Assembly: GCA_900315485.1 (NCBI GenBank)
Contig: OMZI01000006.1
Span: 1 to 64,000, forward strand
Reading direction: 5' to 3'
Length of the DNA stretch: 64,000 nucleotides
From: an uncultured Eubacteriales bacterium
Lineage (GTDB): Bacteria > Bacillota > Clostridia > Peptostreptococcales > Anaerovoracaceae
Part shown: piece by piece, positions 33,836 to 41,540 of the stretch
Layout: each line of letters begins with the position of its first letter
How positions within the stretch are numbered: the stretch's first letter is position 1
Made by a program: the position numbers and the translations under genes
Notes under the pieces: generated by a model
Told to the model about the DNA's origin: nothing
The model's database searches: none
The model's input: only the letters and a program-made list of their open reading frames with translations

Positions 33836-35044
33836 GTGAAGAAGAGAAAACACACAATATGGTTCATAATAGCGGGAGCAGTGCTGATAGCGGCACTGCT
33901 TTTTATGCTGCCTGCTTCGCTGGACAGATCGGGAAAAGACACAGGGCAGGACAAGGTGGCTGGAGAGAATGCAGCTGAAAATGAGCAGCAGGAAGATGAT
34001 GCCGTGCCTGATGCTGTCATATTCTGCGCTTCTGATTATCAGGCGGAACCGGGATGGGATGCACCATCGGCAAATCTTTCCGCTATCCTTGATGCTGCGG
34101 TATCAGGTATCAATGGCTTCATTATGTGCGGAGACTACACTAACGATGCCAGGCTGTATGATTACCAGCTGAGCCCGGATGAATCGATATCTGAGATCAG
34201 AGGCATTGTCAGAGACAAGGCACCTGACGTCTCAGAAGACAGCATGATATTCATCCAGGGCAACCACGATGCGATGACAGATGAGATATCCTCATCCGGG
34301 CTTCATGAGTTCGATGACTATCTCGTGTATGTCCTCAATACACAGAATGATTTTCCATGGAAGCAGGGGAAGACAGCCGGAGCGCTGAGCAAGGTGAAGG
34401 CCTCTTCGGAAGCTCTCGGGGCATGCCTCACAGAGCTGGCTGACAGGGGAGAGACAAGACCTGTCATAATAGCCGGACACGTCCCGCTCCATTTCACTGC
34501 AAGGACTTCATCAAGGCATACGACCGGCGACAACATGTACTCATCGCTTGTATTCGATGTTGTCAATGAGGCGGGAAAGGACCTGGATATCATATACCTG
34601 TTCGGGCACAACCATTCCAAGGGATGGGACTGCTACATGGGAGGAAGCTCTGTAATGAGAAAAGCAGGTGACTCTGTACTCATACCTGAACTGAATGAGA
34701 CCTCCGTCACAACAGATAAGTACACGGAAGAAACTCTGACATTCACTTACATGAATGCCGGGTATACCGGGTACTACATGAATTGCGGACCGGAGGAGCT
34801 GAACAAAGGCACATGGAAAGAGTATGATGCAGCGGATACTGCTCTGACCGGAACTGTTATTGAGATATATGGTGACAGGGTGGAAATAAGCAGATACGCT
34901 GCGGACGGACTTCATGATCTCAGCAGCGCAGGTGAAGCTGACCCGTATAATGGCGGTATAGATGCCGGGCTTATTGACGAAAGCCGGTACGGCAGAGAAA
35001 TAAAGAGCCCGCAGATCATAAAGAGACATGCGGGCACCAACTGA
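33836..35044 (+). CDS. membrane-anchored metallophosphoesterase
   Basis: A 402-residue calcineurin-like phosphoesterase facing outward. Residues 1-28 form a signal anchor (IWFIIAGAVLIAALLFMLP), followed by an acidic linker. Metal-binding motifs are FCASDYQAEPG (a variant of the usual DxH), GDYTND, QGNHDAMTD, IIAGHVPLHF and LFGHNHSKG. The first motif having D-Y instead of D-x-H is unusual. The start is GTG 33836, three bases after the DJ-1 gene, so the two are probably co-translated. A terminator at 35103 lies inside the 3' end of the opposing gene. Confidence 0.75.
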   Translation: MKKRKHTIWFIIAGAVLIAALLFMLPASLDRSGKDTGQDKVAGENAAENEQQEDDAVPDAVIFCASDYQAEPGWDAPSANLSAILDAAVSGINGFIMCGDYTNDARLYDYQLSPDESISEIRGIVRDKAPDVSEDSMIFIQGNHDAMTDEISSSGLHEFDDYLVYVLNTQNDFPWKQGKTAGALSKVKASSEALGACLTELADRGETRPVIIAGHVPLHFTARTSSRHTTGDNMYSSLVFDVVNEAGKDLDIIYLFGHNHSKGWDCYMGGSSVMRKAGDSVLIPELNETSVTTDKYTEETLTFTYMNAGYTGYYMNCGPEELNKGTWKEYDAADTALTGTVIEIYGDRVEISRYAADGLHDLSSAGEADPYNGGIDAGLIDESRYGREIKSPQIIKRHAGTN

Positions 35045-35081
35045 TACAGTATCTGCAGAGAGCCGGTATATATGCCGGATG

Positions 35082-35792
35082 TTATTCCAGAAGTACGGAA
35101 GGCTCGCAGCCGATGGCGGCTGCGAGTTTTATTATGCTCTCAAATGCAGCTTTGTTTATATCCTTCTGTCTCTGTTCGTACTGCTGAATGGTCCTGACAG
35201 GGACTCCGCTGGCTGCTGCAAGGCCGCTCTGACTGTAGCCGCTTCTGAGCCTCAGGGTCTTGAGCCTGGTCTCTCCCGAAGCGCGTGAAGCAGAGACTGC
35301 CTCTTCGAGGCGGTAACTGAACTCCTGATAATGCTCTTCGTTCATGTGATCAGGGATGGTCAGTGTGTCCATCCAGTCAAGCGACTCTCTGATGCTGCGT
35401 ATCTCTGAATCCCTGAATCCGTCGCATAATGTGATCATCTCCTTCAGCGGTACTGCGCTTACGATATCTGAGAAAGGGAGCGAGCTCTCCATCTGAAATC
35501 TTCCGAGCGCGTGTCCTGCCCAGTATTCACGGCTTCTCCCGGAAGTGTATCTGTAGCTGATACGCTCTGCGTTGATGCCGCTGGTCTCAAGCACTCTGTA
35601 TCCGAGCTCAACACCGGATATTCCTGCAATGAGCTTAAGGTTTCCGTTGCCGAACTCTGAAGCGAGTCCTGTGGAAATGAACAGCTCAAAGAAGGCGTCT
35701 GCATCCTGCCTGAGGTCGTGTACGGCGAAGTCGAGCATATGCGCCATGGTTCCTGCTGCTTTTTCGGTTATTGCCTCTGTGTATGAACTCAT
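35082..35792 (-). CDS. HTH antitoxin-like regulator with large N-terminal domain
   Basis: A 236-residue protein with an unusual layout: the helix-turn-helix is at the C-terminus (LKTLRLRSGYSQSGLAAASG, VRTIQQYEQRQKDINKAAFESIIKLAAAI), after ~175 residues of a helical domain of the DUF3990-associated type (AHMLDFAVHDLRQDADAFFELFI). AGAGGAT sets the start at 35792. It lies 8 bases after the DUF3990 gene on the same strand, consistent with an antitoxin or autoregulator of that toxin. Confidence 0.7.
   Translation of the reverse strand: MSSYTEAITEKAAGTMAHMLDFAVHDLRQDADAFFELFISTGLASEFGNGNLKLIAGISGVELGYRVLETSGINAERISYRYTSGRSREYWAGHALGRFQMESSLPFSDIVSAVPLKEMITLCDGFRDSEIRSIRESLDWMDTLTIPDHMNEEHYQEFSYRLEEAVSASRASGETRLKTLRLRSGYSQSGLAAASGVPVRTIQQYEQRQKDINKAAFESIIKLAAAIGCEPSVLLE
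35103..35130 (+). terminator. terminator overlapping the opposing gene's 3' end
   Basis: CTCGCAGCC (35103-35111) pairs with GGCTGCGAG (35118-35126), followed by TTTT. It ends the metallophosphoesterase transcript while lying within the coding end of the minus-strand HTH gene. Confidence 0.7.
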
Positions 35793-35800
35793 ATGATCCT

Positions 35801-36496
35801 CTAATATATGAGACGGCTGTCGTATGGGCGGATCCTCTCGTTGATAATATCCCTTACATACAGTTCGCCTGCATCTCCCGGTGTCTTTCCTTTGCTTCCT
35901 GCGTGATGTGCCGCAAACTCAGATACCGCTTTGCGTTCTCTGGCCATAGCGGAAGGGAAGTATTCGCTTCCAGGTGCGACCGAATATCCGTTGAACAGGA
36001 TCCTGTCGAACGCGCGGTTGCTCTTGAGGACGAACTGCCTGCCTGTATCTGAGAGCCTTATTGCATCATTCAGTTCCCGGTAGGAGATGTTTCCGCTGAG
36101 AAAGCTCTGTGCGAACCAGAAATTGCAGTTATCTGCCCTGAATCCTATTATGCAGTCGCAGTTCTGATAGTCTGCGCCGAAAGCTGACCGTATATACTCC
36201 TTGGCCTGATAGGCCTCCGAGGAATCTGCGTCGAATTCGCGGAAACTGAGAAGCACCGCGAGCCAGTGAAGGATGCAGTACTCGGGACTGTTGAGATTGA
36301 TGACTCTGAGACCGCTGGTTTCTATGGTATATGTGTTCACAAAGCCGTCTGAAGACATGCCGGCAGCCCATTCACCGGCAAAGTCCGGGTTGTCCGTGCA
36401 GTAGAAACCGAGCCCGTAATCATTGAAAGGCGAGCCTGCTCCGAACTTCGGAGTCCTTACTATACCTGATGAGCCATGATAGATCTTTCTCTGCAT
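35801..36496 (-). CDS. DUF3990 ADP-ribosyltransferase-like toxin
   Basis: A 231-residue protein of the DUF3990 family, which belongs to the ADP-ribosyltransferase fold. Visible features are the N-terminal KIYHGSSGIV, the GLGFYCTDNPDFAGEWA segment, IGFRADN, and a C-terminal basic region. DUF3990 proteins are typically toxins of two-gene modules; NAD-dependent modification of a host target is inferred. ATG 36496 is chosen because AGAGGA lies 8-9 bases upstream; an upstream extension to 36574 would cover the operator palindromes. It is first in the operon, with the HTH gene second. Confidence 0.7.
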   Translation of the reverse strand: MQRKIYHGSSGIVRTPKFGAGSPFNDYGLGFYCTDNPDFAGEWAAGMSSDGFVNTYTIETSGLRVINLNSPEYCILHWLAVLLSFREFDADSSEAYQAKEYIRSAFGADYQNCDCIIGFRADNCNFWFAQSFLSGNISYRELNDAIRLSDTGRQFVLKSNRAFDRILFNGYSVAPGSEYFPSAMARERKAVSEFAAHHAGSKGKTPGDAGELYVRDIINERIRPYDSRLIY

Positions 36497-36521
36497 CTGC
36501 TGTCCTCTGATGAGTCTCTGT

Positions 36522-36568
36522 TGTAAAGAACGTTTTACATTTATAACTATACTCCTGTGGGAGTATAA
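36522..36568. promoter_or_regulatory. two palindromes between the toxin operon and nagB
   Basis: TATACTCC-TGTG-GGAGTATA (36549-36568) is a perfect inverted repeat. TTGTAAAG-N4-TTTTACAT (about 36521-36540) is an imperfect one matching the palindrome at 32304 with one change per arm. They sit between divergent genes and are likely operators, the first probably for the toxin operon's HTH protein. Confidence 0.55.
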
Positions 36569-36594
36569 AATCAAGAAAATTGGTTAGAAGCTAT

Positions 36595-36624
36595 TTACAC
36601 AACCTTTTTTGGGATGGTATACTG
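36595..36624 (+). promoter_or_regulatory. nagB promoter
   Basis: TTTACA (36595-36600) and TATACT (36619-36624) are 18 bases apart, with TG just upstream of the -10. It reads into nagB. Confidence 0.7.
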
Positions 36625-36632
36625 CGCGTGGA

Positions 36633-36689
36633 CCGGTGAGAAACCGGTGCAGAAACCAAAACGTTAAATACCGTCCGGTATACGGACGC
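36633..36689 (+). promoter_or_regulatory. nagB leader with alternative hairpins
   Basis: ACCGGT-GAGAA-ACCGGT (36633-36649) forms one stem. Further on, ATACCG-TC-CGGTAT (36669-36682) and CGTCCG-GTATA-CGGACG (36673-36689) overlap and exclude each other, suggesting a possible switch in the leader. No known riboswitch class is recognised. Confidence 0.4.
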
Positions 36690-36731
36690 GGGACAAGTAA
36701 TAGAGATCATAACAGAAAAAGGAGTAGAACA

Positions 36732-37535
36732 ATGAGAGTAGTAATTCAGGACGATTACAACAAGATGTGCAAGTGGGCTGCAGACTACATCGCAGCCAAG
36801 ATCAATGCTCACAATGCAGGCCCTGAGGCAGACAGACCGTTCATCCTTGGACTTCCTACAGGAAGCTCCCCAATCGGCGTTTACAAGGAACTTATCGCAA
36901 AGAACAAGGCAGGCGAGCTGAGCTTTGCAAACGTTGTCACATTCAACATGGACGAGTACCTCGGACTTCCTCATGAGCACGACCAGAGCTACTGGTACTT
37001 CATGCATGACAACTTCTTCGATCATCTTGTTGACATGAAGCCTGAGAACATCAACATCCTCAACGGAATGACAGACGATCCTGAAGGCGAGTGCGCACGC
37101 TATGAGGAGAAGATCGCAAGCTACGGCGGCATCGACCTCTTCATGGGCGGAATCGGTGTTGACGGACACCTCGCATTCAACGAGCCTTTCACATCCCTGA
37201 CATCCCGTACAGGACTGAGAGATCTCACTACAGATACAAGAATCGTTAACTCCAGATTCTTCGGAAATGACCCTGAGGCAGTTCCTGCACAGGCTCTCTC
37301 CGTAGGAATCGGAACAGTAACAGACAGCAAGGAAGTTCTCGTACTGATCAGCGGCCACAACAAGGCAAGAGCTATGGCAGCTGTAGTAGAGGGCGGAGTA
37401 AGCCAGAAGTGGACATGCTCAGCACTTCAGATGCACAACGGCGCTATCATCGCATGTGATGAAGAGGCCTGCGGCGAGCTGACTGTAGACACTTACAAGT
37501 ACTTCCTCGATATCGAGAAGAGCCAGAGACTGTAA
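36732..37535 (+). CDS. nagB: glucosamine-6-phosphate deaminase
   Basis: Converts glucosamine 6-phosphate to fructose 6-phosphate and ammonia in amino-sugar catabolism. At 267 residues it has the usual length and motifs: LGLPTGSSPIGVYKELI (phosphate binding), FNMDEYLGLP with the catalytic Asp, the MGGIGVDGHLAFNEP loop with the His-Glu pair, and VGIGTVTDSKEVLVLISG. AAAGGAG precedes ATG 36732. It is followed by glmM and a GlmU-like gene, so this locus joins breakdown and synthesis steps of amino-sugar phosphates. Confidence 0.95.
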   Translation: MRVVIQDDYNKMCKWAADYIAAKINAHNAGPEADRPFILGLPTGSSPIGVYKELIAKNKAGELSFANVVTFNMDEYLGLPHEHDQSYWYFMHDNFFDHLVDMKPENINILNGMTDDPEGECARYEEKIASYGGIDLFMGGIGVDGHLAFNEPFTSLTSRTGLRDLTTDTRIVNSRFFGNDPEAVPAQALSVGIGTVTDSKEVLVLISGHNKARAMAAVVEGGVSQKWTCSALQMHNGAIIACDEEACGELTVDTYKYFLDIEKSQRL

Positions 37536-37536
37536 T

Positions 37537-37614
37537 GTGTCACTGGGGTTCATCCCCGGCTGATACAAATAGATTGCTGTGGGGTGTGTCAAAAAGGACC
37601 GTCCCCGCTGACAC
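37537..37614. repeat. two GTGTCA...TGACAC palindromic repeat units
   Basis: Unit 1 (37537-37566) has GTGTCA...TGATAC arms with GGGG/CCCC inside. Unit 2 (37586-37614) has GTGTCA...TGACAC arms with GGAC-C-GTCC inside. Repeats of this style occur widely in Firmicutes genomes and resemble REP-like elements. They fill the nagB-glmM gap. Confidence 0.6.
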
Positions 37615-37628
37615 AAAGGAGAATAGAA

Positions 37629-38978
37629 ATGGGTAAGTATTTCGGTACTGACGGCTTCAGAGGCGAAGCCAACAAGAATCTGACATTTGAGCACGCTATC
37701 AAGATCGGCCGCTTCCTCGGCTGGTATTACGGCAAGAGACTTGACAAGAAGGCCAAGGTAGTTATCGGCAAGGACACAAGAAGATCGAGCTACATGTTCG
37801 AGTACGCTCTGTGCACGGGCCTCATGGCAAGCGGTGCAGATGCATACATCATGCACGTAACAACGACACCTTCTGTTTCATACATCGCAAGAGTAGATGA
37901 CTTCGACTGCGGTATCATGATCAGTGCTTCGCACAATCCGTACTATGACAACGGCATCAAGATCGTCAACAACAACGGCGAGAAGATGGATGAGGAGACA
38001 CTGCTGAGGATCGAGGCTTTCATCGACGGCGAGATGGAGCTTCCTCTTGCTGAGAGAGATGAGATCGGCCGCACTGTAGACTACGTCAGCGGACGTAACA
38101 GATACGTCGGATACCTCATCTCGATGTCAAAGTACAGCTTTAAGGATGTCAAGGTAGGTCTTGACGTTGCCAACGGTGCTGCATGGCAGCTTGCCAAGGG
38201 CGTATTCGATGCTCTCGGCGCTAAGACTTATGTCATGAACGACGAACCGGACGGCTACAACATCAACACAAACTGCGGCTCGACTCACATCGAGCACTTG
38301 CAGAAGTTCGTGGTAGACAACGGACTTGACGTAGGTTTTGCATACGACGGAGATGCTGACAGATGTCTCTGCGTGGACGAGAAGGGCAATGTCATCACAG
38401 GTGACCACATCCTCTACATCTACGGACTCTACATGAAGGAGAGAGGAAAGCTCCTGAACAACAAGGTCGTCACTACCGTAATGTCCAACTTCGGTCTCTA
38501 CAAGGCTCTTGATGCAGTAGGCATCGAGTATGACAAGACCAAGGTCGGCGACAAGTACGTATATGAGAACATGGTACAGACCGGCAACCGTATCGGCGGT
38601 GAGCAGAGCGGACACATCATCTTCACCAAGTACGCTACTACAGGTGACGGAATCCTTACATCCCTCAAGATGATGGAGGTAATGCTGGCAAAGAAGAAGA
38701 AAATGAGCGAGCTTGCTGCTCCTGTAGTATTCTATCCACAGGTCCTCAAGAACGTAAGAGTAAAGAGCAAACCGGATGCACAGAACGATCCTGATGTCCA
38801 GGCTGCTGTTGCCAAGGTAGCTGAGGCTCTCGGTGATGACGGACGTATCCTCGTAAGAGAGTCCGGTACTGAGCCTGTTATCCGTGTAATGGTAGAGGCC
38901 ACAAGCGATGAGATCTGCGAGAAATACGTTGATCAGGTCATCGAAGTGATCAAGGACAAGGGACACATCGCAGAATAG
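37629..38978 (+). CDS. glmM: phosphoglucosamine mutase (GlmM family)
   Basis: Interconverts glucosamine 6-phosphate and glucosamine 1-phosphate for UDP-GlcNAc and wall synthesis. The 449-residue protein has the four alpha-D-phosphohexomutase domains: KYFGTDGFRG at the start, the catalytic phosphoserine in GIMISASHNPYYDNG, the metal loop in FAYDGDADRCL, the sugar loop GGEQSGHII, and the phosphate loop RESGTEPVIRVMVE. AAGGAG precedes ATG 37629. Between nagB and the hexapeptide protein it probably belongs to one amino-sugar operon. Confidence 0.9.
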   Translation: MGKYFGTDGFRGEANKNLTFEHAIKIGRFLGWYYGKRLDKKAKVVIGKDTRRSSYMFEYALCTGLMASGADAYIMHVTTTPSVSYIARVDDFDCGIMISASHNPYYDNGIKIVNNNGEKMDEETLLRIEAFIDGEMELPLAERDEIGRTVDYVSGRNRYVGYLISMSKYSFKDVKVGLDVANGAAWQLAKGVFDALGAKTYVMNDEPDGYNINTNCGSTHIEHLQKFVVDNGLDVGFAYDGDADRCLCVDEKGNVITGDHILYIYGLYMKERGKLLNNKVVTTVMSNFGLYKALDAVGIEYDKTKVGDKYVYENMVQTGNRIGGEQSGHIIFTKYATTGDGILTSLKMMEVMLAKKKKMSELAAPVVFYPQVLKNVRVKSKPDAQNDPDVQAAVAKVAEALGDDGRILVRESGTEPVIRVMVEATSDEICEKYVDQVIEVIKDKGHIAE

Positions 38979-39025
38979 GGGATCGTGTTTTATGCCCATT
39001 TCGTCTGATCTTCGCTCGAGTCCTC

Positions 39026-39096
39026 GACGCATATTGCTAAAGTCATGCGTCTGCAGGATCATCATAAGGGGGACCGTTTACGGGGGATTCCTTATG
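39026..39096 (+). promoter_or_regulatory. two hairpins in the leader of the GlmU-like gene
   Basis: GACGCAT (39026-39032) pairs with ATGCGTC (39045-39051), and CATAAGG (39063-39069) with CCTTATG (39090-39096). The 194-base gap after glmM has no gene. No U-run follows, so these are leader structures or repeats rather than terminators. Confidence 0.4.
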
Positions 39097-39172
39097 ATAG
39101 ATTCCCGCTCCGGTCAGCGAAATCAGGCATATATATAAACAAGATTATTCTGCTCACTAGGAGGAATAGAAA

Positions 39173-39835
39173 ATGTATACTATCACTGATTTATATGATC
39201 TTGACCATACACTGGCTAAGGATTATCTCTCGCAGTTCACATATCCTTGGGAAGCTCTCAAGGGCATCAAGGACATGATCATCGAGCTCGGAAAGACTCT
39301 TGACCCAGCTGAATACGATGAGGTAAGTGAGAACGTATGGGTCCACAAGACTGCCAAGGTATTCCCAAGCGCATACCTCGGATCACCATGCATCATCGGA
39401 CCTAACACAGAGGTAAGACACTGCGCATTTGTAAGAGGCTCCGCTCTTGTAGGAGCTGACTGCGTAGTCGGCAACTCAGTAGAGCTCAAGAACGTCATCC
39501 TCTTCGATCACGTTCAGACACCTCACTACAACTATGTAGGCGATTCTATCCTCGGCTACTACAGCCACATGGGAGCAGGCTCGATCACTTCCAACGTAAA
39601 GTCCGACAAGAAGCTCGTAGTTGTTCATAACGGCACAGAGGATATCGAGACAGGCATCAAGAAGTTCGGAGCAATGCTCGGCGACCACGTCGAGGTAGGC
39701 TGCAACTCAGTATGCAACCCTGGAACAGTCATCGGAAGATACAGCAACATCTATCCTACATCCTGCGTACGCGGAGTAGTGCCTGAAAAGAGCATCTACA
39801 AGAACAGCGGCGAAGTAGTAGAGAAGAGAGACTAG
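39173..39835 (+). CDS. GlmU-like left-handed beta-helix protein
   Basis: A 220-residue protein made of hexapeptide repeats (VWVHKTAKVFPSAYLGSPCI, IGPNTEVRHCAFVRG, VVGNSVELKNVILFD, HYNYVGDSILGYYSHMG), like the C-terminal half of GlmU-type nucleotidyltransferases. No pyrophosphorylase domain is present. The HYNYVGDSILG segment resembles the acetyl/uridyl acceptor region of GlmU homologues. It may be an acetyltransferase-like partner in UDP-GlcNAc synthesis, given nagB and glmM upstream. GGAGGAAT sets ATG 39173. Confidence 0.75.
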   Translation: MYTITDLYDLDHTLAKDYLSQFTYPWEALKGIKDMIIELGKTLDPAEYDEVSENVWVHKTAKVFPSAYLGSPCIIGPNTEVRHCAFVRGSALVGADCVVGNSVELKNVILFDHVQTPHYNYVGDSILGYYSHMGAGSITSNVKSDKKLVVVHNGTEDIETGIKKFGAMLGDHVEVGCNSVCNPGTVIGRYSNIYPTSCVRGVVPEKSIYKNSGEVVEKRD

Positions 39836-39929
39836 TTCCCGATACAGGAAGATATCTTTATTGAAGGAGTCTATATTAGACTGGATTCAGATTAGCGAAG
39901 AAATCCTGATTAGAGAATACTGATCATCA

Positions 39930-39978
39930 GAGCACCATATAAAGCTGCAAATACAATGCAGCATGTATGGTGCTCTTT
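39930..39978 (+). terminator. terminator of the amino-sugar cluster
   Basis: GAGCACCATA (39930-39939) pairs perfectly with TATGGTGCTC (39966-39975), with an inner GCTGC/GCAGC stem, followed by TTT. Confidence 0.75.
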
Positions 39979-40078
39979 GTTATGCATTCCGCATGCCTTT
40001 CGATGATATGAGGCCGGCCTATAACTCTTTGTTTATGCACTATGTGTGTACAATGCAAGCCAGCGGCAATATCCAGCA

Positions 40079-40121
40079 CGCGCGAGAGCACAACATACTC
40101 CACACACCTATATCTCGCGCG
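40079..40121. repeat. 9-bp GC-rich inverted repeat
   Basis: CGCGCGAGA (40079-40087) and TCTCGCGCG (40113-40121) are perfectly complementary around a 25-base spacer. Role unknown. Confidence 0.45.
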
Positions 40122-40217
40122 CGCTCAAAACCGAATCAGCCATTAATATACGCATGCCATTACCTGAAAGTGTCAGGACTAGATGCAAAAGAGTTTCCGA
40201 AGAGGGAGTTTTCTCAG

Positions 40218-40264
40218 AAAAGGTACCTATGAAGAATATTTTTATAATATGTGTACCTTTTTTT
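40218..40264. repeat. AAAAGGTAC inverted repeat, copy 1
   Basis: AAAAGGTAC (40218-40226) and GTACCTTTT (40253-40261) enclose an AT-rich loop; T-residues follow. The same arms recur at 40481-40524. Confidence 0.5.
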
Positions 40265-40480
40265 AGAAAACATTCTTCCACCATTCACGAAAGATGCCTA
40301 TCATTATAATACTCAGTAAACGAGAAGAAGCAGGCTGCTTACCTTCGACTTTTCACTTAGCCGCAAACCCTTGATTTTACTGGTGTTGCGGTACTGTAGC
40401 ATCTGGTTCGTCCGGATGCTTTCCGGATGGTACAGGAGCATGAGGAACTTCTGACTGATTTATCATGGAGCGGAATGGAG

Positions 40481-40524
40481 AAAAGGTACATATTTTTTAT
40501 TATTTGTATCAAATGGTACCTTTT
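40481..40524. repeat. AAAAGGTAC inverted repeat, copy 2
   Basis: AAAAGGTAC (40481-40489) and GTACCTTTT (40516-40524) enclose an AT-rich loop, the same arms as copy 1 about 260 bases away. The pair may mark a small mobile or regulatory unit. Confidence 0.5.
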
Positions 40525-40626
40525 GAGATTAGATTTCCCTCTTGCGTATGATTTCTGATCCAGAAGAACCTGCCTCAGTAACGGTGCTTAATAAATCAAA
40601 TGTGTGTGCTCCCGGAGAGGAGCAAT

Positions 40627-41421
40627 ATGATATATAAAGAAACACTTGAACGGATGAGAGAAGAACTCTGCGAACGCAGGGATGATTTGTGCTGCGAGAT
40701 GGATGGCCTTCCTGATGGGAACCTGAAGTGCGTAGGCAAAGGGAAGAAGAGGAAATACTATCAGAGACTTCCGGTCAAAGGATACCGGAAAAAGGAGCGC
40801 TGTTATGGTATCAAGAAAAAGCCTGAGATCCTGTATGGACTGGTGAGGAAAAGGTATATTACCAAAGCGCTGCCGGTCATAGAAAGAGACCTCAAGGCAA
40901 TCGATTCTGCGCTAAGGTGGTTCAGGCCTGCTGATGAGGACTCGGTCATGGAGAAGTTCACAGCAAAGTATCCTGAGCTAGCTGACGGGATCTACCGGTA
41001 TATTCCGGATGTTGAAGAATGGAAGAATGCTTTCAGGCCGATGGATGATTTTCACCCTGAGAATCTGAAGGCGGTCGATCCGCACGGAACGAGGAAGAGG
41101 TCAAATACTGAGCTGTATATTGCATCGAGGCTGGATCATTACGGGCTTGTCTACAGGCATGACTGTCCGACCGGTATTCCCGGACTGTACAGATATCCGG
41201 ATTTCCAGATCCTGCGGCCGAAGGATCTTAAGAAGATATACTGGGAACATTTCGGCATGATGGATGACTTGGAATACTTCATCGACTATAAGCGCAAAAT
41301 GGAGGAGTATGAAAAGTTCGGGATAGTCCCGTGGGATAATCTCATCATCACATACGGTAACTCGAAAAGCGGGATCGACGGCAAAATGATCGAATCGTTG
41401 ATCCGCGCATGGCTCCTGTGA
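40627..41421 (+). CDS. PD-(D/E)XK-like protein of unknown function
   Basis: A 264-residue protein with an N-terminal basic helical region (RRDDLCCEMDGLPDG, GKGKKRKYYQR) and a C-terminal domain that looks like a PD-(D/E)XK nuclease fold: Glu in RSNTELYIASRLDHYG, Asp in YRYPDFQILRP, Glu in YWEHFGMMDD, and a late NLIITYG strand. The family appears in many Clostridia with unknown role. GAGAGGAG sets ATG 40627. Nuclease activity is not certain because the active-site lysine is not obvious. Confidence 0.55.
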   Translation: MIYKETLERMREELCERRDDLCCEMDGLPDGNLKCVGKGKKRKYYQRLPVKGYRKKERCYGIKKKPEILYGLVRKRYITKALPVIERDLKAIDSALRWFRPADEDSVMEKFTAKYPELADGIYRYIPDVEEWKNAFRPMDDFHPENLKAVDPHGTRKRSNTELYIASRLDHYGLVYRHDCPTGIPGLYRYPDFQILRPKDLKKIYWEHFGMMDDLEYFIDYKRKMEEYEKFGIVPWDNLIITYGNSKSGIDGKMIESLIRAWLL

Positions 41422-41540
41422 CCATTCCATCATTGAAGAATTCGTGCGCAGATGATAAAATATAGTCCCTTGATTATCAGGGGGCTGAAATGTCAGAGAT
41501 TCATAATTGATTCAGATATATATATATTGGGAGGTGCACC

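Larger units (their letters stand above)
39836..40626. other. gene-poor, structure-rich gap
   Basis: About 790 bases without a convincing gene; the open frames present lack ribosome binding sites and family features. It contains the operon terminator at 39930 and three further inverted repeats, two of which share the same AAAAGGTAC/GTACCTTTT arms. Confidence 0.5.

Noticed and set aside
36633-36731. A glmS-type ribozyme upstream of nagB
   Set aside because: The leader has short stems but not the conserved core of that ribozyme, and the gene downstream is nagB rather than glmS.
38127-39065. Minus-strand open frame of 312 codons opposite glmM
   Set aside because: glmM is certain on the plus strand; the antisense frame is a codon-usage shadow with no recognisable domain.
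39963-40309. Two overlapping open frames in the gap after the GlmU-like gene
   Set aside because: They have no ribosome binding site and no family resemblance, and they run through hairpin and repeat sequences.
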